Shown piece after piece: positions 1 to 8,294 of a stretch of 64,000 nt of DNA; positions within the stretch are counted from its first letter, which is position 1; each line of letters starts with the position of its first letter. The DNA lies in contig NC_066581.1 in NCBI RefSeq assembly GCF_024323335.1, positions 183,660,830-183,724,829 on the forward strand, in the 5' to 3' direction. Source of the stretch: Lathyrus oleraceus. Lineage: Eukaryota; Streptophyta; Magnoliopsida; Fabales; Fabaceae. The notes under the pieces were generated by a model. The model saw nothing but the letters and a program-made list of their open reading frames with translations. It had not been told where the DNA came from and ran no database searches. The position numbers and the translations under genes are program-made.

Positions 1-552
1 TTCTGAGTGGGGCTAAAACCCAGGCCCGAGTATACACCTAGGATTAGTGTGGTCTCACGTTCCTCATGTGCTTTATCAGCATATTGTTGCAACGTGACAT
101 ACCACAAGCCAGACGAGGTTCATTTGATAGTGCTTGCCTCTGTGGGGTACTCCACTTTGGTTGAGTTACTTCATATGAACTATTGACTCTGGTGACCGAT
201 CATTTCCCGGATCTTTGGTTTAGACGATCTCAGGAGAGCTGCAATGGCACACCCGAAAGGGCAAACCCATTGAGTATCTCTGCCCGATTGTCGAGACTAT
301 TATCCGCCTTAGGATGACCTGATTAGAATTTACCTGTGAGGGGAGGGTGATTCTTACAGATGCATGTTCAGATGGTGACTCAGATGGTGACTTTTTGTTC
401 CGTGTATCAGAGTCCTATTTATAAGTCGGATTTATGGCCGTTTATTTCTGAGACGCCAGAGTGCTGTCCGTGGTATTTATCAGTGGGGATCCGTTTATTT
501 CGGGATTCCCCGGGCCGATTCAGAGGTTGTGGTTATTTGTTCAGTGGATCTC

Positions 553-575
553 TGATGATGATGATGATGATGATG
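553..575. repeat. TGA trinucleotide microsatellite
   Basis: Seven to eight perfect TGA/ATG units in a row lie inside the leader. The matching position in element 2 (about 56880-56893, reverse strand) is shorter, so the tract differs in length between copies. Confidence 0.8.
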
Positions 576-921
576 TATCTTTCTTCCGTTTATTTCGGAA
601 CCCGTGGATCGGATTAGTGGTTACATGTTCCTTCAGATGGTTGTGATCGGTTCAGAGATCAGGGCTGTGACTCAGTGGAACGAATGATCAGAGGACTTGG
701 AGGATGGCACAGTGCATTGCATTCATTCATCTGCATCATTCTCACTTTGCATTCATCTGCACCAAACCCACGCCTAGCCATATGGGGAGTATTATTGATC
801 GAGAATCTGGTTGAGAGACATCCTGATGTCAAAATGTTATTGGTGAAATATTATCTGTCTCGATGAAACCAGAATCAAAGGACGGAATTTTCCTCATATG
901 GATAGATGTTGCATCCATGCA

Positions 922-946
922 TACTAACCCATTTGCTGTTTTGTAG
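922..946 (+). promoter_or_regulatory. Putative branch point and 3' splice site upstream of gag
   Basis: A perfect TACTAAC branch-point sequence (922-928) is followed by a T-rich tract and TTTTGTAG ending at 946, with the branch A about 19 nt from the AG. Element 2 has the same arrangement on its minus strand (TATTAAC, T-rich tract, TTTTGCAG, AG at 56509-56510). The pattern survives in both copies although neighbouring bases differ. Ogre transcripts are known to be spliced; the exact donor used here is not determined. Confidence 0.6.
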
Positions 947-1010
947 GTGTCAACCGGTGCGCCTAGCTCGTTTGCTCAGATATCCTGCTGGGGGCAACAA
1001 ATCCAAACTG

Positions 1011-2246
1011 ATGGATCCACCCAACGCCGACATTCTCGAACTAAAAGAGATGATGGGGGAGTTGTTCCAAGTCGTGCAGGGGCTCGCCTTGGGGCAGAAG
1101 GTAATTGCTGAAAAGGTGGAGAAAATTGAGGAATGGCTGCTAGCGGAGAGAGTTCAGGGAAAGGCTCCGTCGCCCGTAGCAAAGAAGACCCCTGACAGTG
1201 GTCGGCCCAAGAAGAAGGTTGAATTAGGTGGTGCACAGACTAAAAGAGAACGTGGTAAGGATCGTTATCACCCATATGCTGATACGGTAACAGTCCTTAC
1301 TAGTAATCAACCTGCACAACAGCGACAACCACCACCTCAACAGAGGACAAAAAGAGCAGTGGGCCAAGTGAGAAGGAGGACGACAGATCGTCATTTCAAT
1401 AAGCCGCCCGTGACTTACGCCTCTTTGTTTAAAAAGTTGAAGGATCTTGGATTGGTGCAGCCAAGGATGTTGACTCTGTTGAAACCTGATCAGAGGCCTG
1501 CCAGTTATGATGAGAATGTCAGGTGTGAGTTCCATGCTGGGGCACCCGGACATCATGTTGAGGATTGCAAAGCTTTTAAGCATGTGGTCCAAGACTTGGT
1601 GGACTCTAAGGCAATCAACTTTGCACCGACGACAGATGATAGTGCTAACCCCGTGACAAGACATGGTCCTGTAAAAGTGAAACTGATGTCGAAGGACAAG
1701 AAAGGGATAGAGGTGACTGAGAAGGATCAGTTAAGAATGCCCATGTTTGTGGTCCCAAAACGCCCGACGAAAAATGGAGCTTTCCCTCGTGTATATGATT
1801 GTTGTGCGGCCATCGCTACAAAGGGGTGTGTAGTAATTGGGGAAACGGTCCAGAGAAAGATGAAAGTAGAAATGGACGATGTAAGGTGTAAAGCACCCAG
1901 TCTGGCAGTTGAAACCGTCAAGGTGGAAAGTGCCGATGGTGTTGAGAAAGAGGAAAAGCCGTCCATTTCTTCTTACAAGCAGGCATTGGAAGTGGTGAGA
2001 AATGGAGGGATCCCAGGCTGGGGACAGATCATAGGCATTGCGGTAAAGGAGGATATGTTTGGGATTGGTTATCATCCAGGTCAAGACTCGTCTGAGCAGA
2101 ACAGAGGACGTCGTCCATCGTTCACGTTTATCAGTGCTGGAATGCTAGGTCCAGTTCACGCCGGTGCGGCGAGTGAAGAAACTGATAGTGACTGGGAGAT
2201 TGATCAATGGATAAAATCGTGCGTACCAGGAAGCTGGAAGGCTTAA
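1011..2246 (+). pseudogene. Gag/Gag-pro remnant of Ogre element 1, gag core deleted
   Basis: The frame from ATG 1011 (beginning MDPPNADILELKE) to TAA 2246 is about 411 codons. I prefer 1011 to the upstream ATG at 906, because 906 lies on the intron side of the acceptor at 946. The N-terminus is a probable coiled coil (ILELKE...VEKIEEWL). A basic, Gln/Pro-rich linker follows, then KPPVTYASLFKKL and a zinc-knuckle-like CEFHAGAPGHHVEDC block near residue 170, as at the C-terminal end of Tat-type Gag. The central retrotransposon gag domain normally found between coiled coil and linker is absent, and the sister element at 55780-56439 has the same join. The C-terminal part (SSYKQALEVV...IPGWGQ) resembles the region before protease/RT; no DTG/DSG protease motif is visible. 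The product would not form a normal capsid. Confidence 0.75.
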
Positions 2247-2276
2247 CAAGATCATCACCGACACTCGTCTGGAAGA

Positions 2277-2451
2277 GTAATGATTCTTGTTTCTCAATTT
2301 TATTTGCATGAAAGCCATATGTGTTGCCCGACACGTAATGGTTCATTGTAAGGGCCACCTCATGTTCATAAATTTGCATTTTCTGCATCATGAATAAAAG
2401 GATGTTTTTCAGTCAAAAGCGGTGTTCCTTGTTTTTCATTTATTTTTGCAG
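2277..2451 (+). other. Candidate intron between gag-pro and RT frames
   Basis: A GTAATG donor-like site at 2277 and a T-rich tract ending TTTTTGCAG at 2451 bound 175 nt that lie between the gag-like stop and the RT remnant. Ogre elements are known to carry an intron at this place. The same boundaries are recognisable in element 2 (about 55450-55626, reverse strand). The stop at 2244-2246 lies upstream of this donor, so splicing at exactly these sites would not fuse the frames. The donor choice is therefore uncertain. Confidence 0.35.
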
Positions 2452-2519
2452 TTTAAAAACAAATAAAAATGGCAATGTTTATTTTCATTTTTCTTTTTGT
2501 GTTTTGTCTCGTTCCGACT

Positions 2520-3060
2520 TCGAAACAATAATTCTCCGGATCTCGTTGATAACAATTTGGTTACACCTCTGTATGACTTCGACAAACCGATATCTCATGC
2601 CGAAGAAGAAGGCGAAGAAGATTGTGATCTGCTGGAATTAGCCAGGTTGTCAAAACAAGAGGAGAGGGTGATTCAGCCGCATGCGGAGCGGATTGAGATT
2701 GTTATTCCAAGCACCGCCGAGGTCAGGAAGGAAATGGAAATTAGGGCCGCTTCAGAGGCGAGTCAAGAGCAGAATGCTAGTCCTGTTGAAGGGACATGTG
2801 GATACCTTCGCCTGGTCATGTCAGGATATGCCAGGGTCGGATACCGGTGTCGTTGTGCACAGGCTACTATGGAGAGAAGACTGTCCTCTAAAGAAGCAGA
2901 ACGCCAGTGCCTGTATCAGAGAGCCATGGTGACTTTGTTTCATGATATGATTTATCATGAAATTGAATGCTATGCTATGACATGATAGCAAAGTCCCAAA
3001 CAGGAGTGGGGCATCTGGTGGAGATAATTCAGACTGAGGTTGAATCCAAGTAAGTGCGCT
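2520..3060 (+). pseudogene. Reverse transcriptase remnant, Ogre element 1
   Basis: Reading across several frames, this stretch has the segment before RT (acidic EEEGEE, then HAERIEIVIPSTAE), the VDTFAWS(C)QDMPG block, an RVVHRLLW-like block and PLKKQNA...REPWV-TLFHDM, followed by a degraded AKSQ block. Fingers and most of the palm are missing: the join passes directly from the PLK segment to the NAGATYQ-like segment. The YVDD catalytic motif is destroyed: only a degenerate 'CY-DM' remains at about 2965-2990. Element 2 (54859-55218, minus strand) has the same join and the same loss. Extra frameshifts are private to this copy. It is non-functional. Confidence 0.75.
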
Positions 3061-3120
3061 ATCAAACTGCGATCCGGTAAGATGTTGGGGTTCATTGTCA
3101 GAGGGGAATCGAGGTTCCTG

Positions 3121-3122
<2 letters not shown>

Positions 3123-3160
<38 letters not shown>
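3123..3160 (+). repeat. 38-nt adenine tract inside the RT/RNase H remnant
   Basis: An uninterrupted run of 38 A interrupts the coding remnant just after the block corresponding to GIEV(D)PAK. Element 2 has an 18-nt T run at the matching place on the opposite strand (54733-54750). The simplest reading is expansion of an AAA lysine codon in the ancestor, with length differing between copies. Confidence 0.9.
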
Positions 3161-3161
<1 letters not shown>

Positions 3162-3960
3162 ACAATGTGAGAAATGCCTGAACCGAGAACAGAAAAAGAG
3201 GTTCGTGGTCTATTAGGTAGATTGAACTACATGTCATGGTTCACATCTCATCTAACAGCCATGTGGGAACCCATTCAAGAAAAATCATCGAACGGTCAGG
3301 TGAAATAATGATTGCCAAGGGGCATTGAAAGAATAAAAGGAAACGTTGCAGGAACCTCCGATTTTGTTGCCTCCCATGGAAGGAACCACTGTTAATCTGT
3401 ACTTGACGGCCTTCGAGGAGTCTACGAGGTGTATTGGGTCAGTATGACGCGTCTTGTCGAAAAGAGCATGCAATTTACCTTAGCAAAAAGTTTACCGACT
3501 GTGAAACAATACATTCACTGCTCGAGAAAACTTGATGTACTTTGGCATAGGCTGCTCGCCGACTGAGACAGTATGCTGATTCATGCCACTTTATGGATTT
3601 CGAGATGGATCCGATCAAGTATGGGTTTGAGGATCCAGCATCGACCGGACGGGTTGCGAGAAGAGCAAAATAATGTTGACTGATTTGTGATGCTTTCAGA
3701 AAGCAATCAAGGGGTGTATTGCCTGATTACATCTCTCTGCAACCCATTGAGGATTATCAACCGATGAAGTTTGAGTTCCCTGATGAGGACATCTCGAGGT
3801 GCTCTAATCGAAAGATTGAGAGTAACCGATCCCGGAGGAGGGGCCTGACCCCAAATCCGAACGGATTCTGATGTCTGATGGGGAGGTTAAGGAGAATAAG
3901 ATTTTGTTGCCCGGATAACGTTTGAATACACCAACGACGGTGTGATTGAGTAGGAAACTG
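3161..3960 (+). pseudogene. RNase H and connector remnant, Ogre element 1
   Basis: Short blocks typical of the Tat RT-RNase H region can be read in shifting frames: a GRLNYMS-F-SHLTA block near 3215-3260, a PPILLPPMEG-like block near 3355-3385, a block resembling SKKFTDCE near 3480-3500, a KMDPIKY-like block near 3600-3620 and a segment ending EDYQPMKFEFPDEDI near 3745-3795. Frameshifts, stops and small deletions separate them, and the catalytic acidic residues cannot be placed. After about 3800 the reading is lost and the integrase N-terminal and catalytic regions are missing altogether. Confidence 0.6.
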
Positions 3961-3974
3961 GTATCCTGGGTATT

Positions 3975-4426
3975 GTACCTCGGTACGTCTACTGGGGCAA
4001 CTCCTTTCTAAACTGGTATATGAAATGGAGGCTGCATTACCTGTTGAAGTTCAGATTCCCTCTTTGAGAGTCCTGATGGACGTGAAATTGCAAGAGGCTG
4101 AATGGGTAAGAACCCGATATGAAGAGTTGAGCCTGATTGAGGAAAAGAGGTTAGCAGCCATCTGTCATGGACAGTTATATCAGCAGAGGATGACGCGTGC
4201 TTTTGACGAGAAAGCACAACCTCGGGTGTATCACACAGGTGATATGGTGCTGAAAAGGATCCTTCCTCCTCAAAACGATAGAAGGGGCAAATGGACACCA
4301 AATTATGAAGGTCCATTCGGGGTCAAGAAGGTTTTCTCTGGCGGAGCCTTGTTGTTAACGACCATGGATGGCGAGGATTTTCCATCCCCTGTGAATGCGG
4401 ACGCGGTTAAAAAATACTTCGTGTAA
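3975..4426 (+). pseudogene. Integrase C-terminal remnant, Ogre element 1
   Basis: From ATG 4025 a clean 133-codon frame encodes the integrase C-terminal region of Tat-type elements: the MEAALPVEVQIPSLR block, a helical linker (ELSLIEEKRLAAICHGQLYQ), then HTGDMVLKRILPPQNDRRGKW and NYEGPFGVKKVFSGGALLL, the GPF/GPY-type module, ending at TAA 4426. The preceding ATPF-LVY segment (3990-4024) is out of frame because of a one-base change. The HHCC zinc finger and DDE core are absent. The sister frame at 53484-53987 (minus strand) keeps the ATPFSLVYGMEA block in frame. Little decay in this C-terminal part contrasts with the upstream wreckage. Confidence 0.8.
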
Positions 4427-4430
4427 AAGG

Positions 4431-4630
4431 ACCCGCTGGACGAAAAGAATAAAATAGTTCAGGCAAAAATGGGCATCCCGGCGAACCAAAAAACAGAGGA
4501 AAGGTTCGGGCAAAAATTAGGGATATAAAATGAAAAAATGTACACCCGGCAAGTCGAAAACCTGGAAAGGCGACTTGGGCAAAAAAGGGGTTCCCGATGG
4601 ACTGAAAACCCGAAAGGGCGGTCCAGGCAA
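4431..4630 (+). repeat. Four tandem stem-loops after the integrase stop codon
   Basis: Four units of about 45-70 bp each start CCCG and end GGCAAAA, and each contains a short inverted repeat. The stems are CTGGAC 4436-4441 with GTTCAG 4457-4462, CGAACC 4482-4487 with GGTTCG 4503-4508, AAGTCG 4551-4556 with CGACTT 4571-4576, and TGGACT 4598-4603 with GGTCCA 4620-4625. Loops are A-rich (GAAAACC...GAAAGG in the last two). Stem sequences differ between units yet remain complementary, with G-U wobbles. Element 2 has the same four units at 53270-53470 on the minus strand. This points to a selected RNA structure in the transcript. Confidence 0.65.
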
Positions 4631-4638
4631 AAGAGGGA

Positions 4639-4827
4639 TTGAAACGAACAACTGCGTCCAGCATGATCGTTTGCGCTTTGGTTAAAGCATCATGGATAAT
4701 ACCCGGTAGGGATCAGTCGGAATCGTCTTGTTCAGAAGGCAGAAAGCATGGAGAGTCTGAGGACATATGGGGTGTAACCGAGTTGGAACTCGATGAGATC
4801 ACGGGTTTCACATTGCCATTAGGATAG
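4639..4827 (+). other. Small conserved open frame downstream of integrase, function unknown
   Basis: A 62-codon frame (ATG 4639, TAG 4827) begins MKRTTASSMIVCALVKASW and ends ITGFTLPLG. The same frame, intact and differing at one residue, is present in element 2 (53083-53271, minus strand). By eye the two copies differ by about five bases, four of them synonymous. Flanking non-coding sequence is also well conserved, so this is weak evidence for coding. I recognise no domain. It may simply be structured or regulatory 3' sequence. Confidence 0.25.
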
Positions 4828-5493
4828 ATTTTTCCTTTTGCGCAATTACCTCTTTTCAGGAATTGCTTCCTTTGTATTGCTCATTTGAGCCACACCTTTT
4901 TAGTCAATAAAATGCATGTTCAGTCAAATAATTTTGTTTTTGTTTTTCATTACCGCTTTGATTACAAAAACATCCAGATATTTTTGGTAAAGAATCTTGC
5001 ATTTTAAGACATACAGGTCCCTTCCAGTGCATGTTTATAAGATTGAAAGCTGGAAATCTTATTTGGAAGGTTGAGCGACCCAAGTGTTGAAATCTTGACA
5101 CGCCTGGGGCACGGTTTTATCTGACGATTTGTTTTGCAGGAACTGTTAGGTATTTCCATTCACTTGCAGGTTGTGATGTGGAAGCTTTGTAATAGATCCC
5201 CAGGGAGTTCGCTCAGGAACGAATGTAGGAAGAGACGACGTTGAGACGTCCGACGACCTTTGAAATTAATCAAGAAGACTCTTCAAAGTCGGAAGATTGA
5301 AAAGTCTGTATAAATCCCAGGAGTACGCTTTCCGTCGAGCGCGGAACGATTTGGAATACAAGATGATGGAGCAGAAAATGTCCAGACGAGTCTGGGAGTT
5401 CTCAAAAGTGGAAAGCTGATATGAGTATTGGTGGTGGATACCGTGGTTCGACGAGTCGATGGGTGTGGTACCAACTATTCTCATTTTTCCAGC
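4828..5493 (+). other. Conserved non-coding tail after the small frame, Ogre element 1
   Basis: No gene is seen. The stretch contains an AATAAAATGCATG motif near 4907 (possible poly(A) signal) and a segment at 5200-5480 whose reverse complement opens the inverted block of element 2 (52281-52500). In element 2 part of this segment is tandemly duplicated (about 52465-52730); here it is single. Confidence 0.5.
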
Positions 5494-6175
5494 TAGGTCC
5501 CCAAGTAGAGTCATAGGACTAGCTCCCCAGCAGATCCGATGTCTGTGGACTTCTCCAGCCGAGTCAGGATGGTTATCCCGGACAGGTTAAGACGGTGTTT
5601 CCACAGCAGCCAGGTTTGAAGGTTGTTATCCCCGAGTGGAGCGGGTTTCAATGAAATATATCTCCAGCAGTGTTCATCCTACCAGTGGATTGGACAAGGT
5701 CCCGTAGTAGACGGATATTTACATCCCCAGCTGAGTCGATTCTATCTAGGGATTGCATGGGTTGTCCCCAGCGGAGTGGCATTCGCTTCCCTGGCAGGGT
5801 CAGGATGGTTATCCCCAGCAGGTGTCAGATCGATGTTTCCCCAGTTGCCAGGCCTGGAGGTGGCTGTTTTCCCAGCAGAGTATCTGTGAGCATTTCCCCA
5901 GTGAAGTCGTCAGGTATCTGTGAGGGTTTCCCAAGCAGAGTCAGGATTTATATCCTCAGCAAGTCGAAGACTGTCGTATCCCCACAGAGTGTTGGTGGTG
6001 TTTGTCCCCAGCAGTTCCCCGAGCGGATTGGGTGCAAAGGAGGTTCTTCCCCAGCAAGGGTTGCCTTATTCCCAGCAGCAGTGCTATTCCCCAGCAGGGT
6101 GGAGATCGGAGTATTGACGAGTTCCTCAACGGAGTGTCTCGTGCTCCCCAGCAGAATCCCTTGAGGGGGACGTTT
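5494..6175 (+). repeat. Array of primer-tRNA-3'-end-like motifs (reverse complement of PBS)
   Basis: About 20 degenerate units spaced roughly 25-60 bp apart resemble CCCCAGCAGAGTCGCCA, the reverse complement of the family PBS (52232-52249). Good examples are CCCCAGCAGATCC near 5525, CCCCAGCTGAGTCGA near 5728, CCCCAGCGGAGTGGCA near 5767, CCCCAGCAGGTGTCA near 5815, CCCAGCAGAGTATC near 5870, CCCCAGTGAAGTCGTCA near 5898, CCCAAGCAGAGTCAGG near 5933, CCCCAGCAGGGTGG near 6090 and CCCCAGCAGAATCCC near 6148. The first unit continues into sequence complementary to the leader downstream of the PBS. The same array lies at 57645-58318 in element 2, in the same orientation relative to the LTRs. No protein frame explains it. 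Confidence 0.8.
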
Positions 6176-6308
6176 TTATGCATTCATCATGTAGCGTAAG
6201 CATAGCATATTGCATAGAAAAAATAATAAATCGCGTAGCATTTCCATAATTATGGAGCATTACGCAGAAAAAGATCATGCATCATTGTTGCACGTATAAG
6301 CTAGTCTC
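6176..6308 (+). other. AT-rich spacer between 3' UTR arrays
   Basis: Short spacer with an imperfect repeat of CATAATTATGGAGCATTACGCAG-type sequence and a GCGTAGCA motif. It is conserved in element 2 (58319-58448). No gene is seen. Confidence 0.5.
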
Positions 6309-6560
6309 AAGCCGTGGTTACCGTTTGAGAGGTGGTTTTATCAGACAGTGAAGGTGTTACTCCGAGGAGTTCAGCATCGTGATTGAATCAAGGTGTTCCC
6401 CAGTAGTGCGATATTGGAGGAAATGTTTCCTTCGGACAGAGATGGAAATAAAATCAGAGAATGTTACGCGATCAGCGCGATTCAAGCCGTGGTTACCGCT
6501 TGAGGATTGGTTTTGCCGGATAGTGAAGACGATACTCCGAGGAGTTCAGCATTGTGAGCA
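6309..6560 (+). repeat. ~174-bp imperfect tandem duplication in 3' UTR
   Basis: The segment starting CAAGCCGTGGTTACCG at 6309 recurs at about 6483 with the same following order (GGTTTT-CAG/GGA-TAGTGAAG, ACTCCGAGGAGTTCAGCAT). A further truncated unit, including TTCCCCAGTAGTGCGATATT, follows at 7264-7400. Element 2 has two such units near 58455 and 58620. Confidence 0.7.
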
Positions 6561-6564
6561 ACGG

Positions 6565-6854
6565 TATTTCCCAGTCATCAGTAAGTGTCTGGTCGAGTTT
6601 TCTTTGGTGTCAGTAAACATCATCATTCTATGTCCAGTAAACGTCGAGTTATTTCCCAGTCATTGTTTAATGTCTGGTCGAGTTTTCTTTGGTGTCAGTA
6701 AACATCATCATTCGATGTCCAGTAAACGTCGAGTTATTTCCCAGTCATTGTTTAATGTCTGGTCGATCATTGTTTGGTGTCAGTAAACATCATCGTTCGA
6801 TGTCCAGTAAACGTCAAGTTATTTCCCAGTCATTGTTTAATGTCTGGTCGATCC
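6565..6854 (+). repeat. ~85-bp tandem repeats in 3' UTR
   Basis: Three full units and part of a fourth begin TTATTTCCCAGTCATTG (about 6567, 6651, 6736 and 6821) and contain GTCTGGTCGA, GTGTCAGTAAACATCATC and GATGTCCAGTAAACGTC. They are absent from element 2, so they arose or were lost since the two lineages split. They grade directly into the 23-bp array. Confidence 0.85.
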
Positions 6855-7232
6855 TTGTTTGATGCCTGTAAACATCATTGGTTGATGCCTGTAAACATCA
6901 TTGGTTGATGCCTGTCAACATCCTTGTTTGATGTCCTGTCAACATCCTTGTTTGATGTCCTGTCAACATCCTTGTTTGATGTCCTGTCAACATCCTTGTT
7001 TGATGTCCTGTCAACATCATTGTTCGATGTCCTGTCAACATCATTGTTTGATGCCTGTCAACATCATTGTTTGATGTCCTGTCAACATCCTTGTTTGATG
7101 CCTGTCAACATCATTGTTTGATGTCCTGTCAACATCCTTGTTCGATGTCTGTCAACATCATTGTTCGATGTCCTGTAAACATCATTGTTCGATGTCCTGT
7201 CAACATCATTGTTCGATGTCCAGTAAACGTCG
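6855..7232 (+). repeat. 23/24-bp tandem array (~16 units), proto-satellite-like
   Basis: Sixteen head-to-tail units of 23-24 bp follow the pattern TTGTTTGATGTCCTGTCAAC plus ATC and one base, with variants GCC/GTCC and GTTC/GTTT. The unit is derived from the end of the adjacent 85-bp repeat (GATGTCCAGTAAACGTC). The array is missing from element 2. Expansion of short arrays in the hypervariable 3' UTR of Tat/Ogre elements is a known route to new plant satellites. The repeated peptide frame across it is an artefact of the periodicity. Confidence 0.9.
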
Positions 7233-7263
7233 AGTTTTCTCCCAGTCATCAGTCAGTGTCTGG

Positions 7264-7990
7264 TTGAAAGTGTTACTCTGAGGAGTGTGGTACCATGACG
7301 TCAGATCAGCAGTGTTCCCCAGTAGTGCGATATTGGAGGAAATGTTTCCGTCGGACAGAGATGGAAATGATATCAGAAGACGTTACGCGATCAGCGCGAT
7401 TCCGGGGTTCAAATGGAGAAAAGGAGATGTTGCGACATTTTCTGGAGATCGGGGTTCAATCAGAGAAGAGTATATGCTGAGGCATTTTCTGGGGTTCAAA
7501 TGGAGATAGAGTTGAAGATTATATCCAGGATGAGGTCCTTGGGATTATCTTCTGTTCATGTGTCACCTTAGACTTTGGCGGATGCCAGTGGAGGTCGTTA
7601 CGGGTGTCTTCGGAAGAAGAGATGCACATGTTACCTTCCTTTTGTGAAGGTGTACCCTCTGATATGTCTCCCTCAGAGTGGTGTTTGGTGTTATTTCCGG
7701 CGTTGCCAGCGGAATTATCACGAGAGATTGGAGAACGGGGTTCAAATGGAGAAAAGGAAATGTGGAGACATTTTCTGGAGATGGGGTTCAAATGGAGAAA
7801 GGGAGATGCTGCGGCATTTTCTGGAGAACGGGGTTCATATTGGCGATCGCGGGTTATCGTCAGGCGACTGGGGTCCAAATCGGAGAATGGGGTCCATTTA
7901 TTTTGGCAAACAGGAGAATGGAGTTCAAATGCAGAGATCCGAGGGTCGTTTGCGCAGAGAAAATTTCGGGGTTCAAGAAAATGAAAAAAA
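7264..7990 (+). repeat. GGGGTTCAAATGGAGAA-type ~48-bp repeats in 3' UTR
   Basis: Units starting GGGGTTCAAATGGAGA and continuing GGAGATG-TGCGGCATTTTCTGGAGA occur in two clusters (about 7404-7507 and 7737-7990), split by roughly 230 bp of other sequence that element 2 lacks. The last units shorten to AAATTTCGGGGTTCAAGAAA. Element 2 has an uninterrupted cluster at 58801-59135. No protein frame is supported. Confidence 0.8.
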
Positions 7991-8282
7991 GAGCAGAGAA
8001 AAATTTCGGGGTTCAAGAAAAAGGAAAAAAGAAGAGAGAATAATGATCCCGAGTGGATGTGTGGTGTTCAGGCCATAGTTATCCCTGCGTTACCATTTAT
8101 TTTGGTATCCAGGTCGACGTCTTTTCGTTTTTGAGATTGTTTCTTCGCCGATGCTGACGGGCGTTGTTAATTATATCCCGATCAGAGTGCAAATTGTTCG
8201 TCTGTTCTTGGTATTCAATCACTCTTCATCCTGATCATCTGAAAGCCGAGGCTATTCATATCGACAGGTTCACAGTGGATTG

Positions 8283-8294
8283 AATAGGGGCAGC
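8283..8294 (+). promoter_or_regulatory. Polypurine tract of Ogre element 1
   Basis: AATAGGGGCAGC lies directly before the LTR start (8295). The identical motif precedes the 3' LTR of element 2 (59440-59451). This is the expected primer site for plus-strand DNA synthesis. Confidence 0.75.

Larger units (their letters stand above)
1..946 (+). other. 5' leader / intron-like region of Ogre element 1
   Basis: No coding potential is convincing here. The stretch matches the reverse complement of about 56510-57449 in element 2, so it is an inherited part of the element. It ends in a good splice acceptor (922-946) just before the gag-like frame, which suggests that it is at least partly removed by splicing. 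A short ATG/GAT microsatellite at 553-575 produces a spurious poly-Met reading frame. Confidence 0.6.

Noticed and set aside
360..646. Open frames with poly-Met or poly-Asp runs
   Set aside because: They are produced by the TGA microsatellite at 553-575 in the leader and have no counterpart of equal length in element 2.
906..1010. Upstream ATG extension of the gag-like frame
   Set aside because: It crosses the conserved branch point and splice acceptor; similarity to the sister element at protein level starts close to the second ATG (1011).
5623..6199. Several overlapping frames of 65-164 codons across the tRNA-end-like array
   Set aside because: All three frames and both strands stay partly open because of base composition; peptides differ between the two elements by frameshifts, so a non-coding array explains the region better.
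6855..7232. CRISPR-like appearance of short direct repeats
   Set aside because: Units are contiguous with no unique spacers, and the context is a plant retrotransposon.
6924..7267. Frame encoding a repeated FDVLSTSL-type peptide
   Set aside because: The peptide repeat only reflects the 24-bp DNA period, which is divisible by three; 23-bp units break the frame and the array is absent from element 2.
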